Positions 18,771-28,743 of a stretch of 64,000 nucleotides of DNA are shown piece by piece. The translations under genes were made by a program, and so were the position numbers. Every line of letters begins with the position of its first letter. Positions within the stretch are counted from its first letter, which is position 1. Under the pieces are notes generated by a model, which saw nothing but the letters and a program-made list of their open reading frames with translations, was not told the origin of the DNA and made no database searches. This DNA comes from Nguyenibacter vanlangensis (GTDB lineage: Bacteria > Pseudomonadota > Alphaproteobacteria > Acetobacterales > Acetobacteraceae). Where the stretch lies: positions 506,001-570,000 of the forward strand of contig NZ_CP152276.1 in assembly GCF_038719015.1 (NCBI RefSeq). Reading direction: 5' to 3'.

Positions 18771-20777
18771 TCAGGCCGTCTGCTGCGACGTCGCAACGCC
18801 CAGGGCGTTTCGCGCGCATGCGGCGATGGCCTGTGCGTCGAGACCTGCCTCGCGATATTGGGCGTCCTGAGTGTTGTGGTCGATGAAGCGGTCGGGGAGT
18901 GTCATGGGCCGGACGCGGACGGTGTCGAGCAGTCCGTTGCGGGCCAGATGGTGCATGACGAAGGCGCCGAATCCGCCCTCGGCGCCGTCCTCGACGGTCA
19001 GCAGCACGGCGTGGTTGCGGGCGAGGTTGTCGATCAGCGCGGTGTCCAGCGGCTTGGCGAAGCGCGCGTCGGCGACGGTGGGCGGCAGGCCCCCGGCGGC
19101 CAGCAGGTCGGCGGCCTTCAGCACGTCGGCCAGGCGGGTGCCCAGCGACAGGATGGCGATGCCGCCCTTTTCGCGCCCGGACTGGCGGCCCATCTCGCGG
19201 ATGATCCGTCCGCGGCCGATTTCCAGCACGCTGCCCTGTTCGGGCAGGGCCAGGCCCAGCCCGTTGCCGCGCGGATAGCGCAGCGCGATCGGCCCGTCAT
19301 CGAAGGCGCATGCGGTGGCCGTCATGTGCAGCAGCTCCAGCTCGTCGCTGGGGGCCATGATGGTCATGCCCGGCAGGCAGCCCAGATAGTTCAGGTCGAA
19401 CGACCCGGCGTGGGTGGCGCCGTCGGCGCCGACCAGGCCGGCGCGGTCGATGGCGAAGCGCACCGGCAGGTTCTGCAGCACCACGTCGTGCATCACCTGG
19501 TCGTAGGCGCGCTGCAGGAAGGTGGAATAGATCGCGCAGAACGGGCGCAGCCCCTCGGTCGCCATGCCGGCGGCGAAGGTCACGGCATGCTGCTCGGCGA
19601 TGCCGACATCGAAGAACCGCTCGGGGCAGGCGCGGGCGAAGGCGTCCAGCCCGGTGCCCGACGGCATGGCGGCGGTGACGGCCACGATCCGTTCGTCCTG
19701 CCGGGCGCAGCGCACCAGTTCGCGGCTGAACACCGCAGTATAGCTGGGCGGTCCCGGCGGGGCCTTGCTCTGCTCGCCGGTGACGACGTTGAACTTCGCC
19801 ACGGCGTGATATTTGTCGCCCGCCGCCTCGGCCGGGCGATAGCCGCGGCCCTTCTCGGTGACGACATGCAGCAGGATGGGGCCCTTGTCGTCGGCGTCGC
19901 GCAGGTTGCGCAGGATGGGCACGAGCTGGCTCATGTCGTGGCCGTCGACCGGACCGACATAATAGAAGCCCAGCTCCTCGAACAGCGTGCCGCCGGTGAT
20001 CATGCCGCGGGCATATTCCTCGGCCTTCTTGGCGGTGCGTTCCAGCCGGTCGGGCAGGCGGCGCACCATCTTGCCGGCCAGGTCGCGCAGGCCGAGGAAC
20101 TGGCGCGAGGACATCAGCCGCGACAGATAGGCGGACATGGCGCCGACCGGCGGGGCGATCGACATCTCGTTGTCGTTCAGCACCACGATCAGGCGCGAGG
20201 CGCCGGGCCCGGCGGCCGCGGCATTGTTCATCGCCTCATAGGCCATGCCGGCCGAGATCGAGCCGTCGCCGATCACGGCGACGACATTGCGCTCGCGATA
20301 GGCGGGATCGTGGGCGGCACGCAGATGGTGCGCCACGGCCATGCCCAGCCCGGCGGAGATCGAGGTCGAGGAATGGGCGGCGCCGAACGGGTCGTATTCG
20401 CTCTCGGAGCGGCGGGTGAAGCCCGACAGGCCGCCCGGCTGGCGCAGGGTGCGGATGGCCGCGCGACGCCCGGTCAGGATCTTGTGAGGATAGGCCTGGT
20501 GGCCGACATCCCAGACGATCCGGTCGGCAGGCGTGTCGAACACCGCATGCAGCGCCACCGTCAGCTCGACCACGCCCAGCGACGCACCCAGATGCCCGCC
20601 CGTCGTCGATACCGCGTCCACCGTCTCGGCCCGCAATTCCTCCGCCAACTGCCTCAACTGCTCGATCGACAGGTTGCGCAGGTCCGCCGGATACGAAACC
20701 CGATCCAAAAGCGGAAAGCGCCCGCGCGTCGGAACCGCGCCCTCGCGCTCCGGTCCCCCAGCCTGTTGTTCGGACAT
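18771..20777 (-). CDS. dxs: 1-deoxy-D-xylulose-5-phosphate synthase
   Basis: 668-residue thiamine-diphosphate enzyme condensing pyruvate and glyceraldehyde 3-phosphate, the first step of the MEP isoprenoid path. Motifs: [16 protein letters not shown], the ThDP site [17 protein letters not shown] near residue 175, and the transketolase pyrimidine domain around [18 protein letters not shown] near residue 445. It sits 5 bases after ispA. Its base composition is clearly more GC-rich than both neighbours (one sampled 60-base line: 43 G+C), which is odd for a gene in the middle of an operon. Confidence 0.97.
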   Translation of the reverse strand: MSEQQAGGPEREGAVPTRGRFPLLDRVSYPADLRNLSIEQLRQLAEELRAETVDAVSTTGGHLGASLGVVELTVALHAVFDTPADRIVWDVGHQAYPHKILTGRRAAIRTLRQPGGLSGFTRRSESEYDPFGAAHSSTSISAGLGMAVAHHLRAAHDPAYRERNVVAVIGDGSISAGMAYEAMNNAAAAGPGASRLIVVLNDNEMSIAPPVGAMSAYLSRLMSSRQFLGLRDLAGKMVRRLPDRLERTAKKAEEYARGMITGGTLFEELGFYYVGPVDGHDMSQLVPILRNLRDADDKGPILLHVVTEKGRGYRPAEAAGDKYHAVAKFNVVTGEQSKAPPGPPSYTAVFSRELVRCARQDERIVAVTAAMPSGTGLDAFARACPERFFDVGIAEQHAVTFAAGMATEGLRPFCAIYSTFLQRAYDQVMHDVVLQNLPVRFAIDRAGLVGADGATHAGSFDLNYLGCLPGMTIMAPSDELELLHMTATACAFDDGPIALRYPRGNGLGLALPEQGSVLEIGRGRIIREMGRQSGREKGGIAILSLGTRLADVLKAADLLAAGGLPPTVADARFAKPLDTALIDNLARNHAVLLTVEDGAEGGFGAFVMHHLARNGLLDTVRVRPMTLPDRFIDHNTQDAQYREAGLDAQAIAACARNALGVATSQQTA

Positions 20778-20782
20778 CGCTC

Positions 20783-21718
20783 TCAGCTCCTGCGGTCAAC
20801 CACGTATTGGATAAGGTCTCGCAGCCTGTCGGCCTCGGCACCAAAACAATCAAGATACGCCTGCGCCCGCTCGGCAACCCGGCGGGCCTCGCGCGCGGCC
20901 CCTTCGACACCTAACAGGGCGACATAGGTGGATTTGCCAGCGGCTTCATCCTTGCCTGCAGTCTTGCCCAGCTCTTCGGCACTGGCCGTGGCATCCAGCA
21001 CGTCATCGGCAATCTGAAACGCCGCACCCAAATCGTGCCCATATGCCGCAATACGGGTGCGCAGAGACAGATCCGCGTCACCCAGGATGGCTCCCGATTC
21101 TGCTGCATAGCGAATCAGACAGCCGGTCTTGAGGGCATGCAGCCTCTCGACTTCAGGCAGGGAAAGGGCGCGACCTTCACCCGCCATGTCGATCATTTGC
21201 CCGCCAACCATGCCGGCTGCGCCTGATGCCGCCGCCAGGGCGGATACCAGGCCGATCCGAATGGCGGCATCAGAATGGGTTGCGGCATCGGACAGGATCT
21301 CGAATGCCATCGTCTGCAGCGCATCGCCAGCCAGGATGGCAGTGGCTTCATCGAACTTCCGATGCGTCGAAGGCTGGCCGCGGCGCAGGTCATCGTCATC
21401 CATGGCGGGCAAATCATCATGCACCAGCGAATAGGCGTGCAGCATCTCCACTGAAGCCGCGACCCGGTTGAAGCGGGCAGGATCGACACCGAACAGGCTG
21501 GCGACTTCCGCGGCCAGGTAACCGCGCAGGCGCTTGCCTCCCCCGAGGGTCGCATACCGCATTGCCTCCACGACCCGTCCCTCGGCACCCGCTGCAGGCG
21601 GCAGGAGTTGGTCAATGGTCGCTTCGACGGCCTTGGCCCGACTGGACATGGATTCCCTCAGCAACCTGGTGCGCAGCGCGGAATCCGGTGCGGGGGCGCT
21701 CACTGTTGTCTGGCTCAT
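20783..21718 (-). CDS. ispA: Farnesyl/geranyl diphosphate synthase (polyprenyl synthetase)
   Basis: 311-residue short-chain prenyl transferase building geranyl and farnesyl diphosphate from IPP and DMAPP, the precursors of quinone tails, undecaprenol and hopanoids. The first Asp-rich motif is [10 protein letters not shown] near residue 100 and the second is DDVLD near residue 240. GGKRLRGYL near residue 60 is the usual IPP-binding segment. It lies between xseB (7 bases upstream) and dxs (5 bases downstream), so one transcript is likely. Confidence 0.95.
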   Translation of the reverse strand: MSQTTVSAPAPDSALRTRLLRESMSSRAKAVEATIDQLLPPAAGAEGRVVEAMRYATLGGGKRLRGYLAAEVASLFGVDPARFNRVAASVEMLHAYSLVHDDLPAMDDDDLRRGQPSTHRKFDEATAILAGDALQTMAFEILSDAATHSDAAIRIGLVSALAAASGAAGMVGGQMIDMAGEGRALSLPEVERLHALKTGCLIRYAAESGAILGDADLSLRTRIAAYGHDLGAAFQIADDVLDATASAEELGKTAGKDEAAGKSTYVALLGVEGAAREARRVAERAQAYLDCFGAEADRLRDLIQYVVDRRS

Positions 21719-21725
21719 CAGGGCA

Positions 21726-21956
21726 TCAATCCATTGAACTCGTCTCCAGCGTGCCGTCTGCGCGCTGGATGATCGCCTGAATGCGGGCCTCGGCCTCGCT
21801 CAGCTTGCTGTCACAATGCCGCCTCAAGGCGGCGCCACGCTCATAGGACGCAATGGCGTCCTGAAGCCGGAGTTGCCCGCCTTCAAGCTGACGCACGATC
21901 TCTTCCAATTGGGCCAGAGCGTCCTCGAAGGACAGTTTGGACAGATCATCCGTCAT
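21726..21956 (-). CDS. xseB: Exodeoxyribonuclease VII small subunit
   Basis: 76 residues, the normal size. The conserved core SFEDALAQLEEIVRQLEGG followed by LQDAIASYERGAALRRHC is diagnostic. XseB binds XseA to form the single-strand-specific exonuclease VII. It is the first gene of the xseB-ispA-dxs-tlyA group, an order seen in many proteobacteria. Confidence 0.95.
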   Translation of the reverse strand: MTDDLSKLSFEDALAQLEEIVRQLEGGQLRLQDAIASYERGAALRRHCDSKLSEAEARIQAIIQRADGTLETSSMD

Positions 21957-21989
21957 GGGTACGACATTTCCATCATGAGGCGGAGGAAT

Positions 21990-22029
21990 TACCCCCTGAC
22001 AGACGCATCTGCCAAGGGCATAGGGGGTA
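21990..22029 (-). promoter_or_regulatory. Long stem-loop in the presumed 5' leader of xseB-ispA-dxs
   Basis: An 8-bp perfect stem (21990-21997 with 22022-22029; arms TACCCCCT/AGGGGGTA) encloses a 24-base loop that holds a smaller CAGA/TCTG stem. It begins 34 bases upstream of the xseB ATG. It could be an attenuator-like leader, an operator or chance; it matches no riboswitch class I recognise. Confidence 0.35.
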
Positions 22030-22115
22030 TGGCATGAATTTGTGGTCGCTGTGGCTTTCGGGTCACGCGTCTAAAAAGCAATAAAAAATTAGAAAATCGG
22101 TTTTAATGTCGCACA

Positions 22116-22385
22116 TCAGACGTCCGGAAACGTCGCCTGATTCGCTTCGACCGGCATGTCCGCTCGCCGCCGTATAACGAACGACAGAACGCCCGAATCC
22201 TCTCCGAAGGCAATCAACGCATGACCGGTTTCCCGACAAAAAGCCTGGAAATCCGCAACACTGGCACGATCCGTCGCAATGACCCGCAACCGCTCGCCCG
22301 GCTGCATGGATCGCAGTGCCCGATTGGCCTTAAGGACGGGAAGAGGGCAATTGAGCCCTTTGAGGTCGAGCACGGTCTCGCTCAT
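22116..22385 (-). CDS. TusA/SirA-like sulfurtransferase
   Basis: 89 residues with the TusA hallmark LDLKGLNCPLPVLKA, where the Cys of the CPxP motif carries the persulfide. Family members pass sulphur to tRNA thiolation, molybdenum cofactor synthesis or other routes. ATG 22385 gives the normal N-terminus; the frame is open to 22430. It is divergent from the ROK kinase gene and about 160 bases from xseB. Confidence 0.88.
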   Translation of the reverse strand: MSETVLDLKGLNCPLPVLKANRALRSMQPGERLRVIATDRASVADFQAFCRETGHALIAFGEDSGVLSFVIRRRADMPVEANQATFPDV

Positions 22386-22509
22386 GGCAGGAGGGGCTCC
22401 GGTAAATAGGCCGTGGTCAGCGTTGGTCAACGTTCAAGACCGTCTTTACGGCATGGACCAACCGACCATAGAAGAAATAACCAACATATAGAATATCACG
22501 GATCACGGG

Positions 22510-23430
22510 ATGGACATGACCGACTATCGGATCGGGATCGATTTTGGCGGCACCAAGATCGAAATCGCGGCCCTTGCACGGGCCGATGGACATGAGATCA
22601 TTCGGCGACGCATCGCAAATCCCGGCCATTACGATGGCGCGGTCCTCGCGATTCGCGACCTCGTCGCCGGCGTCGATGCCGAGCTGGGCGGCCAGGGAAC
22701 GGTCGGGATCGGCATTCCGGGATCGATCAGTCCCGATACCGGCGTTATCAAGAACGCCAACGCGACGTGGCTGAACAATCAGCCATTCGGTCGCGACCTG
22801 ACCGCTTCCGTAGGGCGTGAAGTTCGCGTCGAGAATGATGCCAACTGCTTCGCTCTGTCCGAGGCAGTCGATGGCGCTGGTGCCGGCCGCAGCGTCGTGC
22901 TGGGCGTGATTATCGGCACCGGGATGGGAGGCGGGATCATCGTCGACGGCAAGTTGCTGGCTGGTGCTCATCATATCGCCGGCGAGTGGGGCCATATACC
23001 TCTACCCTGGCCGCGAATCGAGGAAATGCCTCTGCCAAAATGTTTCTGCGGTAATGAAGGCTGCCTGGAACGCTATCTTAGCGGGTCGGCGCTGGCGCAG
23101 GATTGGCAGGGGCCGGGTCATCGCAGCACAGCGGGCATCGAAGCTGCGGCCGAAGCAGGCGACATCACTGCGATCGGTGCGCTTGATCGATATATGGACC
23201 GTCTGGCGCGGGCCTGCGCGATGGCAATCAATTTCCTGGATCCGGACGTTATCGTGCTGGGCGGCGGCGTCTCCAACGTGCAGTCGATCTACGAACGTGT
23301 CCCGTTGCTGATGCCGCGCTACGTTATTACCCCGCGCTGCAATACGCCTATCGTACGCAACGTGCATGGCGACAGTTCGGGTGTGCGCGGGGCGGCCTGG
23401 CTGTGGTCGCACGACGAACAATCTGCCTGA
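22510..23430 (+). CDS. ROK family sugar kinase (fructokinase-like)
   Basis: 306 residues with no helix-turn-helix, so an enzyme rather than a repressor. N-terminal ATP site GIDFGGTKIEIA, sugar-binding ENDANCFALSEA near residue 115, phosphate loop GTGMGGGII near residue 137, and the zinc motif CFCGNEGCLE near residue 178. Fructose, mannose or N-acetyl sugars are possible substrates. In an organism using the ED pathway a fructokinase role is plausible but inferred. Confidence 0.9.
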   Translation: MDMTDYRIGIDFGGTKIEIAALARADGHEIIRRRIANPGHYDGAVLAIRDLVAGVDAELGGQGTVGIGIPGSISPDTGVIKNANATWLNNQPFGRDLTASVGREVRVENDANCFALSEAVDGAGAGRSVVLGVIIGTGMGGGIIVDGKLLAGAHHIAGEWGHIPLPWPRIEEMPLPKCFCGNEGCLERYLSGSALAQDWQGPGHRSTAGIEAAAEAGDITAIGALDRYMDRLARACAMAINFLDPDVIVLGGGVSNVQSIYERVPLLMPRYVITPRCNTPIVRNVHGDSSGVRGAAWLWSHDEQSA

Positions 23431-23442
23431 TCCGGATCGGGG

Positions 23443-23466
23443 GCGCCCGCCAGACAGCGCGGGCGC
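23443..23466. terminator. GC-rich hairpin between convergent ROK kinase and rlmE
   Basis: An 8-bp perfect stem (GCGCCCGC/GCGGGCGC, 8-base loop) sits 12 bases after the kinase stop and 10 bases before the rlmE stop. The placement suits a shared terminator, but there is no T-run on either side. Confidence 0.4.
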
Positions 23467-23475
23467 TCTCGGGCT

Positions 23476-24258
23476 TCAGACCGTGGATCGGATCCGCTCG
23501 GGGCGGAAGCCGGTAGCTATAACATAAAGCTCGCTCGATTCCTTGCGGCTGGCCGGCGGCTTGGCATGGCGGACGGTCGCGAATGCTTGCTTCATCGGCA
23601 GCAGCATCTGTTTTTCGGACCCACCTTGGAACACCTTGGCGACGAAGGCGCCATTGGGTGCCAAGACCTTCATGGCGAAATCCAATGCCAGTTCAGCCAG
23701 GCCGATGATGCGCAGATGGTCGGTCGGCGCATGCCCGGTCGTATTCGGTGCCATATCCGATAGGACCAGATCGGCCGGGCCGCCCAGCAGCGCCATCAAC
23801 CGGTCGGGCATGTCGGGCTCGTTGAAATCTCCCTCGATGATCGTCGCTCCGTTCACCGGATCCACCGGCAGCAGATCGACCCCGACCACGTTCGAGGCGC
23901 CGCGCTTGACGGTGACCTGGGTCCAGCCGCCCGGTGCTGCGCCCAGGTCGATTATCCGCATGCCAGGGCGAATCAGATGGAACCGATCATCCAGTTCAAT
24001 CAGCTTGAATGCGGCTCGTGACCGCCATCCCTGCTTGCGCGCAGCCTGTACATAAGGATCGTTCAGTTGCCGGTTCAGCCAGCGCTGTTGGGCCGTGGTC
24101 CGGCCCCGCGCTGTGCGCAGAGAGACCGCATGCGTCCGACTCGATGCCACGGTGCCGGAGTCGGCGCTGGCATCCTTGCCACCCGGTGTCGCGCTGCTTT
24201 GCAGCGCCTTTCCAGGGACCCTTGATTTGCCGTTTCCGGCCGAAGGAGGCCGTTTCAT
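23476..24258 (-). CDS. rlmE: 23S rRNA (uridine-2552-2'-O)-methyltransferase RlmE
   Basis: 260 residues. The FtsJ/RrmJ fold begins near residue 60 (LNRQLNDPYVQAARKQGWRS, RAAFKLIELDDRF) with the SAM site IDLGAAPGGWTQV near residue 105 and DLVLSDMAPNTTGH near residue 160, including the catalytic Asp. A basic extension of about 60 residues precedes the domain. The start overlaps the ppx stop as ATGA, so the two are translationally coupled. It methylates U2552 of assembled 50S subunits. Confidence 0.94.
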   Translation of the reverse strand: MKRPPSAGNGKSRVPGKALQSSATPGGKDASADSGTVASSRTHAVSLRTARGRTTAQQRWLNRQLNDPYVQAARKQGWRSRAAFKLIELDDRFHLIRPGMRIIDLGAAPGGWTQVTVKRGASNVVGVDLLPVDPVNGATIIEGDFNEPDMPDRLMALLGGPADLVLSDMAPNTTGHAPTDHLRIIGLAELALDFAMKVLAPNGAFVAKVFQGGSEKQMLLPMKQAFATVRHAKPPASRKESSELYVIATGFRPERIRSTV

Positions 24259-25382
24259 GGATGGGACAGGTCTGCGGCCGAAAGGGGCGGAAAGCGCAAG
24301 GCAGAAGCAAGCGATGGCACGGGCATCGCCGTCGAATCGTGTATCATGCGCAGCAGCATACCATCGCGCAGCCCACGATCCGCTACGATGATCTCAGGAA
24401 CGGGCCAAATCGCATGGATTGCCTCGAAGATCGCACATCCCGGCATGACGTAGACTGCGCGGTCCGGCCCTACGCATGGATGCTGGCGCAGGCCGGATGG
24501 CCCAAGAGCGGCGAGAGTACGAATCGCATCCAGCGCGGGTCCGGAAAGCAGGATGGTTCCGTCCACGGCCATGCGGCTATAGCGACTTAGCGACAATGCG
24601 ATGCTGGCCAACGTGGTAACGGTCCCACTGGTCCCCATCAGGCTGACCGTGCCACGGCTGATTTCACGGCCGATGCAATGCACGTTCTCGAAGGTACGCA
24701 ATTGCCGTGTGACCAGGTCGACCATCTGCCGATAGCCGCTATCGGTGAACGCCGATTCACCGAACTGCTCCGCCAGGGTGATGACCCCTGCGGGCAGGCT
24801 CAGATATCCACCCAGTTCCTGGCGACGAGCCCGCCGGTCCATCCGTACCCAGGCAATCTCGGTCGACCCTCCGCCGATGTCGAACAGGACGGCCCGTGTG
24901 CGTGATGGCGACAACCGGTCGTCATGCAGCAGTGGAGCGCAACTCTCCATTGCCAGTTCAGCTTCCTCGCGCGGCGAGATGACGGTGATGTCCAGGCCGG
25001 TCTCCTGGCGGACCCGCCGGATGAAGTCTGCGCCGTTGATAGCCCGGCGACACGCTTCGGTGGCTACCGCGCGATAGCGGCGAAGCCGCCGACGTCCCAT
25101 TCGTGCAGCGCAGATATGCAACGCCTCGACTGTTCGGTCCATCGCTGCGGGACTCAAGCATCCGGTGCTTTGCAATCCTTCGCCCAGCCGCACGATTCGG
25201 CTAAAGCTGTCGACGACCCGGAAGCCGTTCGCGGTCGGGGTCGCGATCATCAGGCGGCAATTATTCGTCCCCAGATCAATCGCGCCATACATGCCTGCAG
25301 AGCCGTGATTCGGCCTAAACGCCGAGACGTGAGAGAGCCTTGCCTCCTCCTGGCCATCGCGCCAGGACATCGTGTTGTCCAT
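24255..25382 (-). CDS. ppx: Ppx/GppA family exopolyphosphatase
   Basis: 375 residues. The actin-like ATPase fold is marked by AIDLGTNNCRLMIATP near residue 34, FDIGGGSTEIAW near residue 160 and MGTSGTVTTLASIAL near residue 245. It lacks the long C-terminal HD extension of E. coli Ppx/GppA, as is usual in alphaproteobacteria. It hydrolyses polyphosphate or pppGpp; which one cannot be told. It forms a 4-base overlapping pair with rlmE. Confidence 0.9.
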   Translation of the reverse strand: MDNTMSWRDGQEEARLSHVSAFRPNHGSAGMYGAIDLGTNNCRLMIATPTANGFRVVDSFSRIVRLGEGLQSTGCLSPAAMDRTVEALHICAARMGRRRLRRYRAVATEACRRAINGADFIRRVRQETGLDITVISPREEAELAMESCAPLLHDDRLSPSRTRAVLFDIGGGSTEIAWVRMDRRARRQELGGYLSLPAGVITLAEQFGESAFTDSGYRQMVDLVTRQLRTFENVHCIGREISRGTVSLMGTSGTVTTLASIALSLSRYSRMAVDGTILLSGPALDAIRTLAALGPSGLRQHPCVGPDRAVYVMPGCAIFEAIHAIWPVPEIIVADRGLRDGMLLRMIHDSTAMPVPSLASALRFPPLSAADLSHP

Positions 25383-25550
25383 CGGACGGACCCTTTGCCG
25401 CTATTCTATGCATTCTGGGTGCGGAGCCGCAGGAAGGGCAAGATAAATATGCCCCCAAGGAGAAAACTTGGCCATAAAGGCGCTTGTCACACCGCATCTC
25501 CGATGCTATCAGCCCCACACCGCACGGCAGCCAAGCCTTGGTTGTCTTGC

Positions 25551-25624
25551 TGGGGGATAGTTTAGCGGTAGAACTACCGGCTCTGACCCGGTCAGCCCTG
25601 GTTCGAATCCAGGTCCCCCAGCCA
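25551..25624 (+). tRNA. tRNA-Gln (anticodon CUG)
   Basis: Full cloverleaf in 74 bases. Acceptor arms TGGGGGA/TCCCCCA, including the U1-A72 pair typical of tRNA-Gln; D-arm around GTTTAGCGGTAGAAC; anticodon stem ACCGG/CCGGT with loop CTCTGAC giving anticodon CTG; T-arm CCTGG-TTCGAAT-CCAGG; discriminator G and an encoded CCA (25622-25624). No integrase or duplicated 3' end is seen nearby. Confidence 0.96.
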
Positions 25625-25868
25625 AAATTTCCCATTCCACAGGCATGATGGCTTCGGGGTGGAATAGGCTTTCCCGATATCAACCCAGCGCGTGGCCGAA
25701 TTTCCGATGGTCGCGGCATTGGCCGAACTTCCTGCAGCATTCAGCCGCACCGGCTTTGGCGAAAGCCTTGGGGCAGGGCGCCCTGGACGTCCTGGTCGCG
25801 CCACCGCCATTGGCGGCAGATGATCCGCTTGGCACACCATGTGGTCGCCGTGCGGATCAGGGGCCGGT

Positions 25869-26486
25869 TCAGTGCTTGCGCAACGCTGCCGCGTCAGCGG
25901 CCCGGTTGCGGATTTCGATCACGTCCGGCGTTCCGGGCGGCACCAGCCAGGAACCGCCGATGCATCGGACCGCGGGCAGGGCAAGCCACTCCGGCGCCCG
26001 CATTTGGTCAATTCCGCCCGTTGGGCAGAATCGCGCAGCACCAAAGGGCGCCGCCAGGGCTTGCAACGCTTTGATGCCGCCCGATGCTTCCGCAGGGAAA
26101 AACTTGAAGCGGTTAAATCCTAACTCCAATCCGCGCATGATATCGCCTGCATTGGCGATCCCCGGCAGAAACGGAATGTTGCGTGCGATCGCGGCTTTGC
26201 CCAACGCGTCGGTCAGGCCGGGACTGACAATAAATCCTGCGCCGGCCTTGATGCTGGCATCCAGATCTGCCTCATTCAGGACGGTGCCGGCCCCGACAAC
26301 CGCCCCCTCAACCTTTGCCATTTCCGCAATGACGTCCAACGCGATCGGCGTACGCAGGGTGACTTCCAGCACCCGCAATCCCCCGGCGACCAGCGCTTCC
26401 GCGATTGGGCGGGCATGGGCGAGGTCATGCACCACCAGTACCGGGATCACCGGCGACAGCGTCATAATGCGATCGATTCCAGACAT
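25869..26486 (-). CDS. eda: 2-keto-3-deoxy-6-phosphogluconate aldolase
   Basis: 205-residue class I aldolase splitting KDPG into pyruvate and glyceraldehyde 3-phosphate, the last Entner-Doudoroff step. The TIM barrel shows the catalytic Glu in RVLEVTLRTP and the Schiff-base Lys in RFKFFPAE; PTGGID is the phosphate-binding turn. It lies 27 bases after edd. The 244 bases between its stop and tRNA-Gln hold no recognisable gene. Confidence 0.95.
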   Translation of the reverse strand: MSGIDRIMTLSPVIPVLVVHDLAHARPIAEALVAGGLRVLEVTLRTPIALDVIAEMAKVEGAVVGAGTVLNEADLDASIKAGAGFIVSPGLTDALGKAAIARNIPFLPGIANAGDIMRGLELGFNRFKFFPAEASGGIKALQALAAPFGAARFCPTGGIDQMRAPEWLALPAVRCIGGSWLVPPGTPDVIEIRNRAADAAALRKH

Positions 26487-26513
26487 ATATCGTCTCTCTA
26501 TTCTGGGCGTCCT

Positions 26514-28343
26514 TCAGGATGCCCGGTTCTCCATCGCCGCGAGCATGGCCGATGCGCCTTGTTCGGCACCATCTGCACCCGTACGCATGAATGAGAACAA
26601 CTCCCGTCCTGTGCCGTCTTCCTGCTCCGGCTGTGTCGCAGGGATACGGGCACTCCATTCGGCCTGGTCAACCAGCACGTTTATGGAACCATCTCCAGCG
26701 CTCAGACGGATCGTGTCGCCATTTTGCACGTATGCCAAGGGACCGTTCGGCAAGGCCTCGGGTGTCAGGTGAATGACCGCCGGAACTTTGCCGCTGGCTC
26801 CCGACATGCGGCCGTCGGTCACCAGGGCCACGCGATATCCGCGGTCCTGCAGCACGCTGAGCGACGGCGTCAGCTTGTGCAGTTCGGGCATTCCGTTTGC
26901 AGCCGGTCCCTGGAACCGCACGACGACGATCACATCACGATTCAGTTCGCCCGCCCGGAAGGCACGCAGTACGTCTTCTTGGTCATCGAACACAGCCGCA
27001 GCCGCTTCGATGGTCCAGCGTTCCGGGGCAACTGCGCTGGTCTTGAAAATCCCGCGTCCCAGATTGCCCTGCATCAGCCGCATGCCGCCGTCGGCACGGA
27101 AGGGAGCCGTCGCCGGACGCAGGATGGTCTCATCACCAGAATGCACCCGCCGCTCGCCCCAGGTCAGCACGTCATCCTTCAACTCGGGCGTGCCGGCATA
27201 GGCATGCAGACCACCCGCCGCGACGGTCAGGATGTCATCGTGCAGCAATCCTTCATCCAGCAGCGTACCGATGACGAATCCCATGCCGCCCGCAGCGTGG
27301 AAACCGTTCACGTCCGCCGTGCCGTTCGGATAGATGCGGGTCAGAAGAGGCACCGCACTCGACAGGCGATCCAGATCCTCCCAATCGATGATGATCCCGG
27401 CGGCACGGGCGATCGCCGGCAGATGGATCGCCAGGTTGGTCGATCCTCCAGTCGCCAGCAGTCCGACCGCGGCATTGACGATCGCCTTCTCGTCGATGCA
27501 TCGCGCCAGCGGACGATAATCATCACCTTCGGCGCCCATTGCCACCAGCCGATGCACCGCCTCACGTGTCAGCGCTTGGCGCAGCTTGGTATTCGGGGGA
27601 ACAAAGGCCGCACCGGGCACATGCAGCCCCATGACCTCCATCATCATCTGATTGGTGTTGGCGGTGCCGTAGAACGTACATGTTCCAGGACTGTGGTATG
27701 ATGCGGCTTCAGCTTCCAGCAATTCTTCCCGACCGACCTTTCCTTCCGAGAAAAGCTGGCGGATCTCCTGCTTGGCCTTGTTCGGCAGACCTGATCCCAT
27801 AGGCCCCGCCGGCACCAGGATCATCGGCAGGTGGCCGAAGCGCAGCGCCCCCATCAACAATCCAGGCACGATCTTATCGCAGATGCCTAGCAGCGCCGCC
27901 CCCTCGAACATGCCGTGGCTCAACGCCACAGCCGTGGAAAGCGCGATCGTATCCCGGCTGAACAGAGAAAGCTCCATGCCTGGCTGTCCCTGTGTCACGC
28001 CGTCACACATTGCTGGCACGCAACCTGCTACCTGTGCGGTTGCTCCAAGTTCACGCGCGAACAGGCGCATCTGGTCGGGATACCGGCTATAAGGCTGATG
28101 CGCCGACAGCATGTCATTGTAGGCGCTGACAATGCCGATATTCATGCCGCTGCCGGCACGAATTGTCTGCTTGTCGTAGCCGGCCGCTGCGAAGGCATGA
28201 GCAAGGTTGCCGCAGGCCAGGCGCGGACGGTTGACACCGCGGTCCTGCTGGCGTGCAATCAGGTCCAGATACCGGCGCCGCGTTGGCGTGGATCGCTGGA
28301 TAATCCGCCCGGTCACGCCCTCCAGGACAGCATTCAGGCTCAT
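26514..28343 (-). CDS. edd: Phosphogluconate dehydratase
   Basis: 609-residue IlvD/Edd family enzyme with an iron-sulphur cluster, dehydrating 6-phosphogluconate to KDPG. Cluster cysteines appear in [14 protein letters not shown] near residue 105 and in GICDKIVPG; the C-terminal [14 protein letters not shown] near residue 515 is the family signature. Full length for Edd. It is the promoter-proximal gene of edd-eda, with its promoter in the 400-base gap upstream. Confidence 0.96.
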   Translation of the reverse strand: MSLNAVLEGVTGRIIQRSTPTRRRYLDLIARQQDRGVNRPRLACGNLAHAFAAAGYDKQTIRAGSGMNIGIVSAYNDMLSAHQPYSRYPDQMRLFARELGATAQVAGCVPAMCDGVTQGQPGMELSLFSRDTIALSTAVALSHGMFEGAALLGICDKIVPGLLMGALRFGHLPMILVPAGPMGSGLPNKAKQEIRQLFSEGKVGREELLEAEAASYHSPGTCTFYGTANTNQMMMEVMGLHVPGAAFVPPNTKLRQALTREAVHRLVAMGAEGDDYRPLARCIDEKAIVNAAVGLLATGGSTNLAIHLPAIARAAGIIIDWEDLDRLSSAVPLLTRIYPNGTADVNGFHAAGGMGFVIGTLLDEGLLHDDILTVAAGGLHAYAGTPELKDDVLTWGERRVHSGDETILRPATAPFRADGGMRLMQGNLGRGIFKTSAVAPERWTIEAAAAVFDDQEDVLRAFRAGELNRDVIVVVRFQGPAANGMPELHKLTPSLSVLQDRGYRVALVTDGRMSGASGKVPAVIHLTPEALPNGPLAYVQNGDTIRLSAGDGSINVLVDQAEWSARIPATQPEQEDGTGRELFSFMRTGADGAEQGASAMLAAMENRAS

Positions 28344-28743
28344 CGAATGCGCACCCGGGTCATGCCGGAAATGCTCCTCATGATCTGCATCTCCGCAACT
28401 CCCCCAAAGCAGGCGCCGAAAACATGCGGCGCACTATTTTCAAAACGACGACGATACAACGGGTGAGGGCGGACAGAGCCGAGACTGCCTGGCAGGATCG
28501 GGTCATGCCCACGACTTGCGCATGCCGCCGCACATTGGGCGTCCTTTACCCGGCCTGTCGGGGCGGTATCAAGCATTGTTTTCACGAAGGCGTGAGGCAA
28601 ATTCCATCCGGGATTTACGGGCCCAGCGGTATGTCACGGCGTGGTTGGAGCGGGCAGGGACCATGACGTCAAAGCCGGGGGCATAACGGCCCCCGGCTCT
28701 CGCACGTCAGATAGTTCATTCGCTTACGGAGTAAGGTGTGCTT
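28344..28743. other. 400-base gap between edd and the sugar-binding protein gene
   Basis: No gene is supported. It holds the stem-loop that ends the transporter operon (28673-28698) and must carry the edd promoter. I did not find a clear -35/-10 pair or operator. Confidence 0.5.
28673..28698 (-). terminator. Terminator-like hairpin ending the CUT2 transporter operon
   Basis: A 10-bp perfect GC-rich stem (arms AGCCGGGGGC/GCCCCCGGCT, 6-base loop) lies 46 bases past the binding-protein stop on the minus strand, followed only by TTGACG, so the T-run is minimal. Confidence 0.6.

Noticed and set aside
18561..20927. 788-codon open frame on the plus strand opposite dxs
   Set aside because: It is the antisense shadow of a high-GC gene. 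Its translation is low-complexity (Gly, Ala, Gln, His, Arg) with no domain, while the minus strand is clearly dxs.
25625..25868. Integration site or gene remnant next to tRNA-Gln
   Set aside because: No duplicated tRNA 3' end, integrase or mobile-element sequence is visible.
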